A stretch of DNA of 19,545 bases from the NCBI GenBank assembly GCA_020024325.1, contig JAHHTY010000039.1, positions 1 through 19,545 of the forward strand. Direction: 5' to 3'. Below the pieces are notes generated by a model. That model was not told the DNA's origin. It was given only the letters and a program-made list of their open reading frames with translations, and did not search any database. A program made the translations under genes and the position numbers. Of this stretch, positions 1 to 7,240 are shown in pieces. The stretch is from Negativibacillus sp. GTDB lineage: Bacteria; Bacillota; Clostridia; Oscillospirales; Ruminococcaceae. Within the stretch, counting starts at the first letter, position 1; every line of letters starts with the position of its first letter.

Positions 1-20
1 CTATTTTCCTTTTGTCAACA

Positions 21-56
21 CTTTTTTTCAAAAAAATCGATTTTTTTGAAAAAAAG
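21..56. repeat. 36-bp perfect AT-rich palindrome
   Basis: The sequence reads c-T7-c-A7-TCGA-T7-g-A7-g and is its own reverse complement across all 36 positions, centred between 38 and 39. As RNA it could fold into a long A-U hairpin. As DNA it is a rigid A/T-tract block. It lies immediately left of a second hairpin (54-78). No function is assigned; a transcription end point or a protein-bound bent DNA site are both possible. Confidence 0.8.
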
Positions 57-78
57 AGAGGGAATTCTTTCCTCTCTT
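54..78. terminator. Probable bidirectional terminator hairpin
   Basis: AAGAGAGGGAA (54-64) pairs with TTTCCTCTCTT (68-78), with one G-T wobble and a three-base loop. On the minus strand the stem is followed directly by seven T residues, the classic intrinsic terminator layout. On the plus strand it is followed by a weaker C/T-rich tract. No gene in the window clearly uses it: the minus-strand gene to its right already has a terminator at 395-424. It may end a plus-strand gene lying left of the window. Confidence 0.55.
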
Positions 79-264
79 CTCCTTTTTTCCCTTTTTTATG
101 CGGGGTTTTGCTTATCTTGAAAACTTTCTATATCATCTAAACAACATTCTTTTCCTTGCTTATAGTCTAATCATTCTTTTATTATATTACTTTTCATTAT
201 CTGTTGGTTTAATTTTGGGGTTCCATTTAAAGTTTCAGAAAGTCTTTATCTGTATAATTTACTC
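79..264. other. Gene-free AT-rich spacer
   Basis: I see no open frame with a plausible ribosome binding site, no structured RNA and no repeat in this stretch between the hairpin at 54-78 and the tRNA promoter. Confidence 0.6.
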
Positions 265-294
265 TTTACTTTTTTGAGAAATATGTGTTATAAT
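265..294 (+). promoter_or_regulatory. Promoter of the tRNA-Arg gene
   Basis: An exact TATAAT (289-294) is preceded by TG at 286-287, giving an extended -10 element. A weak -35 (TTTACT, 265-270) lies 18 bp upstream. Transcription would begin near 301, about 14 bases before the mature tRNA 5' end, a normal leader length for a tRNA gene. Confidence 0.7.
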
Positions 295-314
295 AATTAA
301 GTTATATTGTTTAT

Positions 315-391
315 GTGCCCGTAGCTCAGTTGGATAGAGTGTCAGACTCCGACTCTGAAGGTCGTGCGTTCGAATCGCATCGGGCATACCA
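315..391 (+). tRNA. tRNA-Arg (anticodon CCG)
   Basis: A complete 77-nt cloverleaf can be folded by hand. The acceptor stem is GTGCCCG/CGGGCAT with a G-T first pair, the D arm is GCTC/GAGT, and the anticodon stem TCAGA/TCTGA closes the loop CTCCGAC, so the anticodon is CCG and it reads the arginine codon CGG. The T arm is GTGCG-TTCGAAT-CGCAT. The discriminator base is A and the CCA end is encoded. It stands alone, with its own promoter and terminator. No direct repeat of its 3' end or integrase is visible, so nothing marks it as an occupied integration site. Confidence 0.96.
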
Positions 392-394
392 AAA

Positions 395-430
395 ATAGGC
401 TGAAAGCAAACGCTTTCAGCCTATTTTTTT
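395..430. terminator. Bidirectional terminator between tRNA-Arg and the YibE/F gene
   Basis: A perfect 13-bp stem, ATAGGCTGAAAGC (395-407) with GCTTTCAGCCTAT (412-424), has a four-base loop. It is followed by a T tract on the plus strand and preceded by an A tract, so it can stop the tRNA transcript and the converging minus-strand YibE/F transcript, whose stop codon lies at 431. Confidence 0.9.
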
Positions 431-1582
431 CTATATTTCTTTTTCTTTAAGTTGCTTTGAACGATTTGGCAGTAAAACACCTGCACACAATGCAGTAAAT
501 GGTGCCACTGTTACCAAACCGAAGGAACCGATTACTGTATGTATCATCTCTGCCGCTACATATTTATAATTTAAGATATTGATAATAGGCGTTCCTTGTG
601 CCATAAACACCATAAGCAACGCAATATACCCACCGGAATATGCAAGCAACAAGGTTGTTGTCATCGTTCCCATTGCAGCACGACCAACATTCATACCCGA
701 TGCTACCGCTTCTTTCCATCCAATATCCGGCTTCTTCTCCACAACTTCACAAACAGCCGAAGTAATATCCACCGACAGATCCATCAATGCTCCGGACGCT
801 CCTATAAAGATAGATGCCATAAAAATACGAGTTAAATTTAAATCTTGATAACCAGAATATAATAAGCTTTCTGAGGACGACATTACCGCACCATGAATTT
901 GGAATAGGTTTGTAAAAATGGTTCCCAAAACGCAGGTAACCAAGACACCTAAAAATGTTCCTGAAACTGCCGATGCACATCTGCGGTCAAATCCATATAC
1001 TAATGCAATAATCAACACACTCAAAATCAAAGTAAATGCAATACCGATCCAGATAGGGTTATATCCTTTTAAATACGATGGAATTAAAATTTTCCATATT
1101 GTCAAAATTGTCAAAATAAAACTCAGAACAGCTCTGATACCTGTTCTTCCGGCAAACAAAACTAAAAATGCAATAAAAAGTAATCCCATTGCTATTTCTG
1201 CCGATATTCTGTCATGGTCAATCATTGTCACCATTAAAATTTCGTCCCCGTTATGACTGACCACAACTTGTGCCTTGTCCCCCGGTGCAAATAATTTATC
1301 CTGCTCCAAAGAACCATTGAGCATATTTACGCCCTTTGTCTGTCTATCTTTAAATTTTCCGTTTACTATCTTTAATTCGCAGCGTTGCTCTCCCGAGCGA
1401 ACCAATCCTGTATCAATGATTGAACTGTTATCAACCGAAAGCACCTTTGCTACGCATTGTTCTGCTTCACGATAAATCTCTTGGTATCCTGTTGGCAAAC
1501 AAATTAAGAGTAAAATAAATATTAAACACACCCAAACAGGAAGATGATATTGCAGCTTCTCTTTTGTGAAATATTTTTTCAT
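431..1582 (-). CDS. YibE/F-family multi-pass membrane protein
   Basis: The 383-residue protein has one membrane segment near residues 15-32, an extracytoplasmic domain to about residue 120, then about seven hydrophobic segments. The block GASGALMDLSVDITSA (about 261-276) and the later GRAAMGTMTTTLLLAYSGG are typical of the YibE/F family (PF07907), integral membrane proteins found across Firmicutes. Their biochemical role is not established, so no substrate is claimed. The ATG at 1582 is preceded by an AGAAAGG ribosome binding site. The gene lies 81 bp downstream of the phosphatase gene in the same direction, with a hairpin between them and no room for a full promoter after the hairpin. It is therefore probably expressed by read-through from the phosphatase promoter or from a start inside the end of that gene. 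Family assignment is firm; function is unknown. Confidence 0.88.
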   Translation of the reverse strand: MKKYFTKEKLQYHLPVWVCLIFILLLICLPTGYQEIYREAEQCVAKVLSVDNSSIIDTGLVRSGEQRCELKIVNGKFKDRQTKGVNMLNGSLEQDKLFAPGDKAQVVVSHNGDEILMVTMIDHDRISAEIAMGLLFIAFLVLFAGRTGIRAVLSFILTILTIWKILIPSYLKGYNPIWIGIAFTLILSVLIIALVYGFDRRCASAVSGTFLGVLVTCVLGTIFTNLFQIHGAVMSSSESLLYSGYQDLNLTRIFMASIFIGASGALMDLSVDITSAVCEVVEKKPDIGWKEAVASGMNVGRAAMGTMTTTLLLAYSGGYIALLMVFMAQGTPIINILNYKYVAAEMIHTVIGSFGLVTVAPFTALCAGVLLPNRSKQLKEKEI

Positions 1583-1599
1583 GCAAAACCTTTCTCATC

Positions 1600-1632
1600 A
1601 CAAAAAGCGGACGACAATCATCCGCTTTTTGT
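1600..1632 (-). terminator. Terminator or attenuator after the alkaline phosphatase gene
   Basis: ACAAAAAGCGGA (1600-1611) pairs with TCCGCTTTTTGT (1621-1632) around a nine-base loop. Read on the minus strand, the GC core GCGGA/TCCGC is followed by five T residues, giving an intrinsic terminator whose U tract can also pair. It sits only 18 bp before the YibE/F start codon, so some read-through is likely if that gene is to be expressed. Confidence 0.7.
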
Positions 1633-1663
1633 AGTTATTTAATATTTTCCGATGATGCTTTAT

Positions 1664-3217
1664 TTAGTGAATGTCCATCAAATCTGCCAGTTTATGATAA
1701 ATCTGAGTGTTATCATAATATCCGCCGAATTTTTCCTGACCTACACCTTTTGCAAATACTGCTACCGGAAGACCTGTATGAGAGTAAGAGCTAAAGTCGA
1801 TACCGGATTTATTGTTGAGCAGATGAGTGATTGTTACAGTGAGTGGCTCATAAGTTCCATACAGAACATGTTCTTTTTGATTTTTGGAATCTACTTCTTT
1901 GCCGGACATTGTCTTTTTATAAGCATCCTTCAGCAGTCCTGTTTCATAATCTGTCAGAACCAATTTGTCGTTCTCTGCTCCTGTCAGTTTCAATCCGAAC
2001 AATTTCTCAACATCTTTCATTACATTTTCAAATGAAGTGTTGTTTTCTTTATATTTGCTTACATAGTCGCTGTCAAATTTTGCGTAAGAAATTTTCTGGT
2101 TTTTCAGATTTGTCAGGTAAGTATCATAGTCAGTACCTGCATAACCGATGGTCAAACCACCTGTTTCATGGTCACCTGTTACCAGAATCAGAGTTTCATC
2201 TGGATGTTTGTTTGCAAAATCAACTGCTTCGTTTACTGCATTTGCTAATGCAATGGTGTCATTGATAGCGGAACCTGCGTCGTTTGCATGGCAAGCCCAG
2301 TCAATTTTACCGCCTTCAACCATCATGAAGAAGCCTTTGTCATTATCAGATAAAACTTCGATACCTTTATCTACATAATCAGCCAAAGCCCACTCGTCTT
2401 TTGCACGGTCATTTTCATAGGAGATAGCGTCACTATCTGCCAGTTTTTCGCTAATCAGAAGTACCTTTTCATCATCTGCACTGATTTTTTCTGCTTCTGC
2501 CTGTGTGTTTACAACTTTATATCCTGCATCTTTTGCTCTGTCATACAGGCTTTTTTTATCTCCGTCTGCACCGTTTGGTTTCAGCAAAGCTCCGCCTGCA
2601 AAGTAATCAAAGTCAGAAGCAATCAACTCTTCGCCAATTTCATAGTAATTGTTTCTGCTTGGCTGGTGGCAGTAAAATGCAGCCGGTGTAGCATGATTGA
2701 GGTTTACAGAAGAAACAACACCGATTTCATAGCCTTCGTCTTTAAGCTGTTCTGCAATTGTTTCATATTTCACTGTCATGCTTTCATCCATGTTGATGGT
2801 ACCGGAATAGGTTTTGTGACCGGTAGAAATGGATGTTGCTGTGGAAGCGGAATCCGGACAGAATGAGGTAGAATCATAAGTTACTGCTGAACCTGCAATT
2901 GGAAAATTCATAAAGCTCAAAGGCTTGTTTCCATCCAGAATGTTATCGTTATCCTGATCTTCTAATGCACCCAGATAGTCAGAAGCTGCCTGGAACTGTG
3001 GGTAGCTCATACCATCTCCGATAAACAGGAATACATATTTTGGTTTTTTGTTGTTTGTTGTTTTGTTTACTGTTTTGGTGTTCTGTGCAGCAGCCGATAA
3101 GGTTCCTACCGTTTTGCTGTCAGCAGGGTTTGTACCTGCTGCATATGCACAGCTAAGCAACATAGTACCGGCAAGTGCGGCAGCCGCTACTCTTGAAACA
3201 ATCTTCTTTGTTTTCAT
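1664..3217 (-). CDS. phoA: Exported alkaline phosphatase (PhoA family)
   Basis: This 517-residue enzyme hydrolyses phosphate monoesters outside the membrane to release phosphate. A signal peptide occupies about residues 1-26. Cleavage could follow AYA (signal peptidase I), or the LLSC at 20-23 could be a lipobox, making it a lipoprotein. Metal and catalytic residues are visible: D68 in IGDGMS, nucleophile S123 in PDSAS, T177, E301, D306, H310, D349-H350 and H480 in SHTG. H175 and W307 replace the Asp and Lys of the E. coli enzyme (D153, K328), a variant common outside proteobacteria. The ATG at 3217 is chosen because AAGGAG lies nine bases upstream; a GTG eight codons further up would place that site inside the coding region. 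The enzyme is divergent from the FliB-like gene and precedes the YibE/F gene. A direct repeat at 3299-3315 suggests phosphate control. Confidence 0.93.
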   Translation of the reverse strand: MKTKKIVSRVAAAALAGTMLLSCAYAAGTNPADSKTVGTLSAAAQNTKTVNKTTNNKKPKYVFLFIGDGMSYPQFQAASDYLGALEDQDNDNILDGNKPLSFMNFPIAGSAVTYDSTSFCPDSASTATSISTGHKTYSGTINMDESMTVKYETIAEQLKDEGYEIGVVSSVNLNHATPAAFYCHQPSRNNYYEIGEELIASDFDYFAGGALLKPNGADGDKKSLYDRAKDAGYKVVNTQAEAEKISADDEKVLLISEKLADSDAISYENDRAKDEWALADYVDKGIEVLSDNDKGFFMMVEGGKIDWACHANDAGSAINDTIALANAVNEAVDFANKHPDETLILVTGDHETGGLTIGYAGTDYDTYLTNLKNQKISYAKFDSDYVSKYKENNTSFENVMKDVEKLFGLKLTGAENDKLVLTDYETGLLKDAYKKTMSGKEVDSKNQKEHVLYGTYEPLTVTITHLLNNKSGIDFSSYSHTGLPVAVFAKGVGQEKFGGYYDNTQIYHKLADLMDIH

Positions 3218-3259
3218 AAATACACTCTCCTTGTTTTTCACATTTCCTTTTGCACTTAC

Positions 3260-3315
3260 ATTTTAATTCTTCTGTGTAAAGTCTGCATTCTTAATAGAGT
3301 TAAAGATTGGTTAAA
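3260..3315 (-). promoter_or_regulatory. Putative PhoP-box-like direct repeat and phosphatase -10
   Basis: On the minus strand two TTTAAC hexamers (complement at 3299-3304 and 3310-3315) are spaced exactly 11 bp apart, one DNA turn. Bacillus PhoP boxes are repeats of about TTAACA at this spacing, upstream of phosphate-starvation genes. A weaker third copy may lie at 3290-3295. A -10-like TAAAAT (3260-3265) lies downstream without a good -35, as expected of an activator-dependent promoter. The link to PhoP is inference from repeat form and from the phosphatase it precedes. Confidence 0.45.
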
Positions 3316-3326
3316 CTATTCTCGGT

Positions 3327-3355
3327 TGGACAAAGGGAATGTTAAATGTTATACT
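3327..3355 (+). promoter_or_regulatory. Promoter of the FliB-like gene
   Basis: TGGACA (3327-3332), five of six to the -35 consensus, and TATACT (3350-3355), five of six to the -10 consensus, are separated by an ideal 17 bp. Transcription would begin near 3362, giving a leader of about 26 bases before the chosen ATG. The direct repeat at 3299-3315 lies just upstream, so a factor bound there could affect both divergent genes. Confidence 0.7.
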
Positions 3356-3387
3356 GAAAGCAAAATTTTACTGAGATGGAGGCTGTT

Positions 3388-4506
3388 ATGAAACAAATTT
3401 ATCCTTCTTTCTATCCGGATTTTCAATGCACCGCTTCCCACTGTTCGGATAATTGCTGCATCGGCTGGGAAATTGACATCGATCCACAAACTGACGCTTT
3501 TTATCAATCTGTACAGTCCAATTTTTCTGTTCGATTACAGACACAAATTTCCCGCAAAGATACTCCTCACTTTATTTTAGATAAAGACGAACGTTGCCCT
3601 TTTTTAAACAAGCAAAATCTCTGCGATATTTTCACCAATCTTGGAGAGGAGCACCTTTGCGAAATTTGTACAGAGCATCCGCGCTTTCATGAATGGTTTG
3701 GAGATTACAAAGAAAGCGGTTTGGGACTGTGTTGTGAAGAAGCTGTTCGGCTTTTACTTTCTTCTTCTGAGCCTCTCTCTTTTTCCGGCAGCATCATTAA
3801 CGAAGAAGCAGACACTGCCCCTTTTAATAAACCGCTGTTCGATGTTATGATAAATCTGCGTCAAAAAATATTTACCATGCTACAAAATCGCAGCCTTCCT
3901 TTGTTTCAGCGTTTGCAGGGATTGATTTTTACAGCTGATCTTGTTGCAGAAGCATTGGAAGAAAGTGAGGAAACTGAAAATTTTGCCGAACTAAACCAGA
4001 TTTTACCTTCTGCCCCATTTTATTTTTCTCTTGATACTTCCGATTGTATCGAACAGCTTTCTCAGATACTTCATTTTCTGCAAACACTGGAACCGATTGA
4101 TCCGCAATGGTCTGCCCGTCTTTCTAAATTATCCCAACAGCTTCCAGATCTCATTTTAAAGAAGGATGAGTTTCTCTTGCTTCGCCAAGATTTTTTGTAT
4201 GAATATGAACATCTTTGCGTATATTTTCTCTATCGCTACCTCATGAAATCTGTTCGGGACGGCAATCTCTTTTCCTATATTAGCCTTTCTGTGTTTGCTG
4301 TCTTGTTTTTATTCCTGTTAGGGCTCGAAGATTTTGCAAAACAAGGCAGCTTTTCTCTTTCTGACCAAATCAGAAACATCAAGGCTTTTTCAAAAGAGAT
4401 TGAATATTCCAACGAAAACTTGGATGCCCTGCTTGAAGAATTTTGTTTTTCCGATGCCTTTTCCCCTGACAGCCTTATTAAACTCTGTCATTTTCTGCTA
4501 TCATAA
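3388..4506 (+). CDS. FliB-like multi-cysteine protein (flagellin lysine-N-methylase family)
   Basis: The 372-residue protein opens with the family hallmark: an aromatic-rich start, then C14, C19, C23 and C24 in a CX4CX3CC arrangement followed by IGW. Further cysteines follow in ERCPFL, NLCDIF, HLCEICTEHPRF and GLGLCCEEA. This pattern fits the family annotated as flagellin lysine-N-methylase (FliB), which methylates lysines of flagellin in Salmonella. The cysteine clusters suggest a bound metal or iron-sulfur centre. Homologues are common in Clostridia, and no flagellar gene is present here, so the true substrate may differ. The ATG at 3388 is chosen because GGAGG lies five bases upstream; an in-frame ATG at 3376 overlaps that site. 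The C-terminal half is helical with a hydrophobic stretch near residues 300-315. The gene has its own promoter and a terminator shared with glpK. The family call is good; the activity is uncertain. Confidence 0.8.
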   Translation: MKQIYPSFYPDFQCTASHCSDNCCIGWEIDIDPQTDAFYQSVQSNFSVRLQTQISRKDTPHFILDKDERCPFLNKQNLCDIFTNLGEEHLCEICTEHPRFHEWFGDYKESGLGLCCEEAVRLLLSSSEPLSFSGSIINEEADTAPFNKPLFDVMINLRQKIFTMLQNRSLPLFQRLQGLIFTADLVAEALEESEETENFAELNQILPSAPFYFSLDTSDCIEQLSQILHFLQTLEPIDPQWSARLSKLSQQLPDLILKKDEFLLLRQDFLYEYEHLCVYFLYRYLMKSVRDGNLFSYISLSVFAVLFLFLLGLEDFAKQGSFSLSDQIRNIKAFSKEIEYSNENLDALLEEFCFSDAFSPDSLIKLCHFLLS

Positions 4507-4508
4507 AT

Positions 4509-4541
4509 AAAAGAGGTGAAGCAATCCGCTTCACCTCTTTT
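4509..4541. terminator. Bidirectional terminator between the FliB-like gene and glpK
   Basis: A perfect 14-bp stem, AAAAGAGGTGAAGC (4509-4522) with GCTTCACCTCTTTT (4528-4541), encloses a five-base loop. A residues on one side and T residues on the other give a U tract in both directions. The two converging genes end at 4506 and 4552. Confidence 0.92.
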
Positions 4542-4551
4542 GTTTATCTTT

Positions 4552-6042
4552 CTATCTTTCTTCTGCCCAACCCATACTTCGGTTTAAGGCTTTGTGCCAA
4601 CCGTGCAAAAGCTGTTCTCTTTTTTTCTGCTGCATCTGAGAAGCAAAGGTAATATCACAGTTCCACAAACTGCGAATCTCTTCTTTATCTTTCCAAACGC
4701 CAACAGACAAACCTGCAAGATAGGCAGCTCCCAATGCCGTCGTTTCCCGAATCATCGGACGGCGAACTTCGCAGTCCAAAATATCTGCTTGAAATTGCAT
4801 CAAGAACGAATCACGGCTTGCACCGCCGTCTACCTTCAATTCTCTGATTTTCACCCCGGTATCTTTCTCCATTGCACAAACAAGGTCATAACTTTGATAT
4901 GCAATTGATTCTTGTGCAGCCCGAATGATATGTTCTCTTCTGGTTCCTCTTGTAAGCCCGACAATACAACCTCGTGCATACATATCCCAGTACGGTGCTC
5001 CCAAACCTGTGAAAGCCGGAACAAGATAAACTCCGCCTGTATCTTCCACCTTTTGAGCATAATATTCTGCATCTTTTGATTCGGTAATAAAACGCATCTC
5101 ATCTCGAATCCACTGAATGACCGCTCCGCCTACAAAAACACTGCCTTCCAGTGCATACTGAACTTTTTTGTCCAGACCAATGGCAATCGTTGTCAGCAAA
5201 CCGTTTTTACTGGTACAGATTGTTTCTCCGGTATTCATCAACAAAAAACAACCTGTTCCATATGTATTTTTTGCCTGACCCTTTTCAAAGCAGCACTGAC
5301 CAAACAACGCAGCCTGCTGATCTCCGGCAATTCCCGCAATCGGTATCTGCTCCCCTTGAATGGTAGTGTAACCATAGATCTCACTACTTCCTTTTACCTG
5401 TGGCAGCATCTCTTTTGGTATATCCAATTTTTTCAGCAAAGTGTCATCCCACTCCAGTGTGCGGATATTAAAAAGCATTGTTCTGGAAGCATTGGTATAG
5501 TCTGTAACGTGTACCTTGCCGGATGTAAGTTTCCAAATTAACCAGCTGTCCACCGTGCCAAACAGAATCTCGCCCTTTCTTGCACGCTCCCGAGCATTGG
5601 GAACATGGTCTAAAATCCACGCAATTTTTGTAGCGGAAAAATATGCATCCGGAATAAGACCCGTTGTTTGACGAATATATTCTTCCAACCCCTCTGCTTT
5701 TAGCTTGTCCACCATCTCCGCAGTTCTTCTGCACTGCCATACAATCGCATTATAAATCGGTCGTCCTGTTTTTGCATCCCACAAAACAGTAGTTTCCCTT
5801 TGGTTTGTAATCCCGATTCCCTTAATATCTTTTATCTCCACCCCGCTTTTTGCAATGACTTCCATCATCACAGCGTACTGGGAGGAATAGATCTCCATTG
5901 GGTCATGCTCTACCCAACCTTCTTTCGGATAGTGTTGAGTAAATTCTTTCTGTGCAATGCTGACGATGTTTTGATACTGGTCGAATAAAATTGCTCGGGA
6001 ACTGGTTGTCCCCTGATCCAGAGCCAGAATATATTGCTCCAT
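4552..6042 (-). CDS. glpK: Glycerol kinase
   Basis: The 496-residue protein has the normal family length. It phosphorylates glycerol with ATP to glycerol 3-phosphate for lipid synthesis or glycolysis. Visible features are the N-terminal phosphate-binding LALDQGTTSSRAILFD (6-21), NQRETT (80-85), the first FGGY signature around YFSATKIAW (134-142), the catalytic Asp241 in GIAGDQQAALFGQ, and the second FGGY signature near GLTRGTRREHIIRAAQES (about 363-380). The segment before the catalytic loop reads EIYGYTTIQGEQIPIAG and lacks the DYHFFG histidine that HPr of the PTS phosphorylates in Bacillus and Enterococcus, so that control is probably absent. AAGGAGG lies eight bases before the ATG. No glycerol facilitator, GlpD/GlpO oxidase or GlpP regulator is nearby. 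It lies 36 bp downstream of the DUF308 gene and is probably cotranscribed with it. Confidence 0.96.
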   Translation of the reverse strand: MEQYILALDQGTTSSRAILFDQYQNIVSIAQKEFTQHYPKEGWVEHDPMEIYSSQYAVMMEVIAKSGVEIKDIKGIGITNQRETTVLWDAKTGRPIYNAIVWQCRRTAEMVDKLKAEGLEEYIRQTTGLIPDAYFSATKIAWILDHVPNARERARKGEILFGTVDSWLIWKLTSGKVHVTDYTNASRTMLFNIRTLEWDDTLLKKLDIPKEMLPQVKGSSEIYGYTTIQGEQIPIAGIAGDQQAALFGQCCFEKGQAKNTYGTGCFLLMNTGETICTSKNGLLTTIAIGLDKKVQYALEGSVFVGGAVIQWIRDEMRFITESKDAEYYAQKVEDTGGVYLVPAFTGLGAPYWDMYARGCIVGLTRGTRREHIIRAAQESIAYQSYDLVCAMEKDTGVKIRELKVDGGASRDSFLMQFQADILDCEVRRPMIRETTALGAAYLAGLSVGVWKDKEEIRSLWNCDITFASQMQQKKREQLLHGWHKALNRSMGWAEER

Positions 6043-6078
6043 CTAAAAGTCCTCCTTATCCACTCTTTGTTAAAATGG

Positions 6079-6609
6079 TTAAGACAGTCTATTTAAAATC
6101 CAACCAAACCAAATTCCTGTTACACCGTCTACCATGAGGATTACTCCCAAAATACGCACAGTTACAACCAATGCCCCAAACGGATTAAAAATAAGCACCA
6201 TTCCTAAAACAGCAATGCACACGCCAATCAACAAAGCCGCTACCCATCTTGAATAGTTGTAACGTTTAAGAACAATACCACGCTGAATCTTTGAAATGCC
6301 TTCAATCAATACGATAATTCCCAAGAGAATAGGAAGAAAAGCAAAAATTCCTCCCGGATTTGTAAAAGAAAAGATTCCGATTCCCAGCAATACAATTCCC
6401 AAAATCAACTCTCCCACAAATAAAAAGGATACTCCTCTGTTTCGGAAGAAAGATACTATCTTCATCACACCATAAACCAACGAAATCGCACCGATTGCAT
6501 AGGTAACAACATCAACCGACTGCTGTGGAAAAATCACCAAAAGCAGTCCTGCTAAAATACCAAGAATCGCCATCATATAATCATCTAATTCTATTTTTAC
6601 AGATTTCAT
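6079..6609 (-). CDS. DUF308 / HdeD-like small membrane protein
   Basis: The 176-residue protein consists almost entirely of about six hydrophobic helices arranged as repeated pairs, with glycine-rich stretches such as ILGILAGLLLVIFP (16-29) and LILGIVLLGIGIF. This is the architecture of the DUF308 short-repeat family (PF03729), which includes E. coli HdeD, linked to acid resistance; for most members the role is unknown. The start ATG is preceded by a GGGGGGA ribosome binding site. It sits 35 bp after the histidine phosphatase gene and 36 bp before glpK, with no terminator on either side, so the three likely share a transcript. No functional link to glycerol use is evident. Confidence 0.82.
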   Translation of the reverse strand: MKSVKIELDDYMMAILGILAGLLLVIFPQQSVDVVTYAIGAISLVYGVMKIVSFFRNRGVSFLFVGELILGIVLLGIGIFSFTNPGGIFAFLPILLGIIVLIEGISKIQRGIVLKRYNYSRWVAALLIGVCIAVLGMVLIFNPFGALVVTVRILGVILMVDGVTGIWFGWILNRLS

Positions 6610-6644
6610 TAAAGTTCCCCCCTATCAATAAACCGTTAAAATTT

Positions 6645-7175
6645 TTATATTTCAAACTGAAACACTTCTGCATTTGCTAACAAAATATCCGTTAAATTTT
6701 CCTCTTTTTTCGAGCGACCTGAATAGCTGCTTACCGGAGCAAAAACACCTCCATGTGCAACGATGAGAACATTTCCCGTTTTTCCCTTTAACTCATCTAA
6801 AAATTCGTAAACCCTTTGGAAAAATTTTTTGATGCTTTCTGCTTTTTCATATTGAACATTTGCATTGTAATCCCAAAAAAGGTATGAATCAAAACTCTTC
6901 CAGTCTTTGCCTTGAAATTCTCCCATATCCCGTTCGATGATTCGTTCTTCTATGATGATTGGTAGATTGCGTCCTTTGCAAATAATCTGGGCTGTCTGCC
7001 TTGCACGAATGAGAGGAGAAGAATATACTGCATCAAAAGGCTCATCCTTCAACAGCTCCGCTGTTTTTTCTGCTTGGGCAATGCCTGTTTCATTTAGCGG
7101 AATATCCATTCTTCCCTGTTGTTTTCGTTTTACATTCCAGTCCGTTTGACCGTGACGCACAAAGGTCACTTTCAT
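6645..7175 (-). CDS. Histidine phosphatase superfamily protein (phosphoglycerate mutase-like)
   Basis: The 176-residue protein begins with VRHGQTDWN (6-14). R7 and H8 form the phospho-histidine site, R57 lies in SSPLIRARQT, E81 in IIERDMGEFQG, and the second histidine is H141 in VAHGG. These match branch 1 of the histidine phosphatase superfamily, cytoplasmic enzymes acting on phosphosugars, alpha-ribazole phosphate or similar substrates. The protein is slightly short and diverged after H141, so the substrate cannot be stated. No cobalamin genes are nearby to support a CobC role. GGAGG lies seven bases before the ATG. It is the first gene of a probable three-gene unit with the DUF308 protein and glpK. 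A terminator lies between it and the upstream pseudouridine synthase, leaving only about 30 bp for a promoter. Confidence 0.87.
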   Translation of the reverse strand: MKVTFVRHGQTDWNVKRKQQGRMDIPLNETGIAQAEKTAELLKDEPFDAVYSSPLIRARQTAQIICKGRNLPIIIEERIIERDMGEFQGKDWKSFDSYLFWDYNANVQYEKAESIKKFFQRVYEFLDELKGKTGNVLIVAHGGVFAPVSSYSGRSKKEENLTDILLANAEVFQFEI

Positions 7176-7205
7176 ACTTTTACCTCCATCAAAATATCGA
7201 TATGT

Positions 7206-7236
7206 AAAAAAGCACAGGCAGAAAACCTGTGCTTTT
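7206..7236 (-). terminator. Terminator after the pseudouridine synthase gene
   Basis: On the minus strand AAAAGCACAGG pairs with CCTGTGCTTTT around a seven-base loop and is followed by further T residues (to about 7206). It lies just beyond the stop codon at 7241 and about 30 bp before the next start codon on the same strand. Confidence 0.9.
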
Positions 7237-7240
7237 CGCT

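Noticed and set aside
315..391. tRNA-Arg as the attachment site of an integrated element
   Set aside because: No integrase, no repeat of the tRNA 3' end, and the neighbouring genes are ordinary chromosomal functions.
1652..2866. Plus-strand open frames opposite the phosphatase gene
   Set aside because: They are antisense to a clear coding sequence, lack ribosome binding sites and give low-complexity, cysteine- and phenylalanine-rich peptides unlike real proteins.
6645..7175. Alpha-ribazole phosphatase (CobC) or glycolytic phosphoglycerate mutase
   Set aside because: Only the catalytic motifs are shared. No cobalamin genes are nearby, and the protein is shorter than glycolytic mutases.
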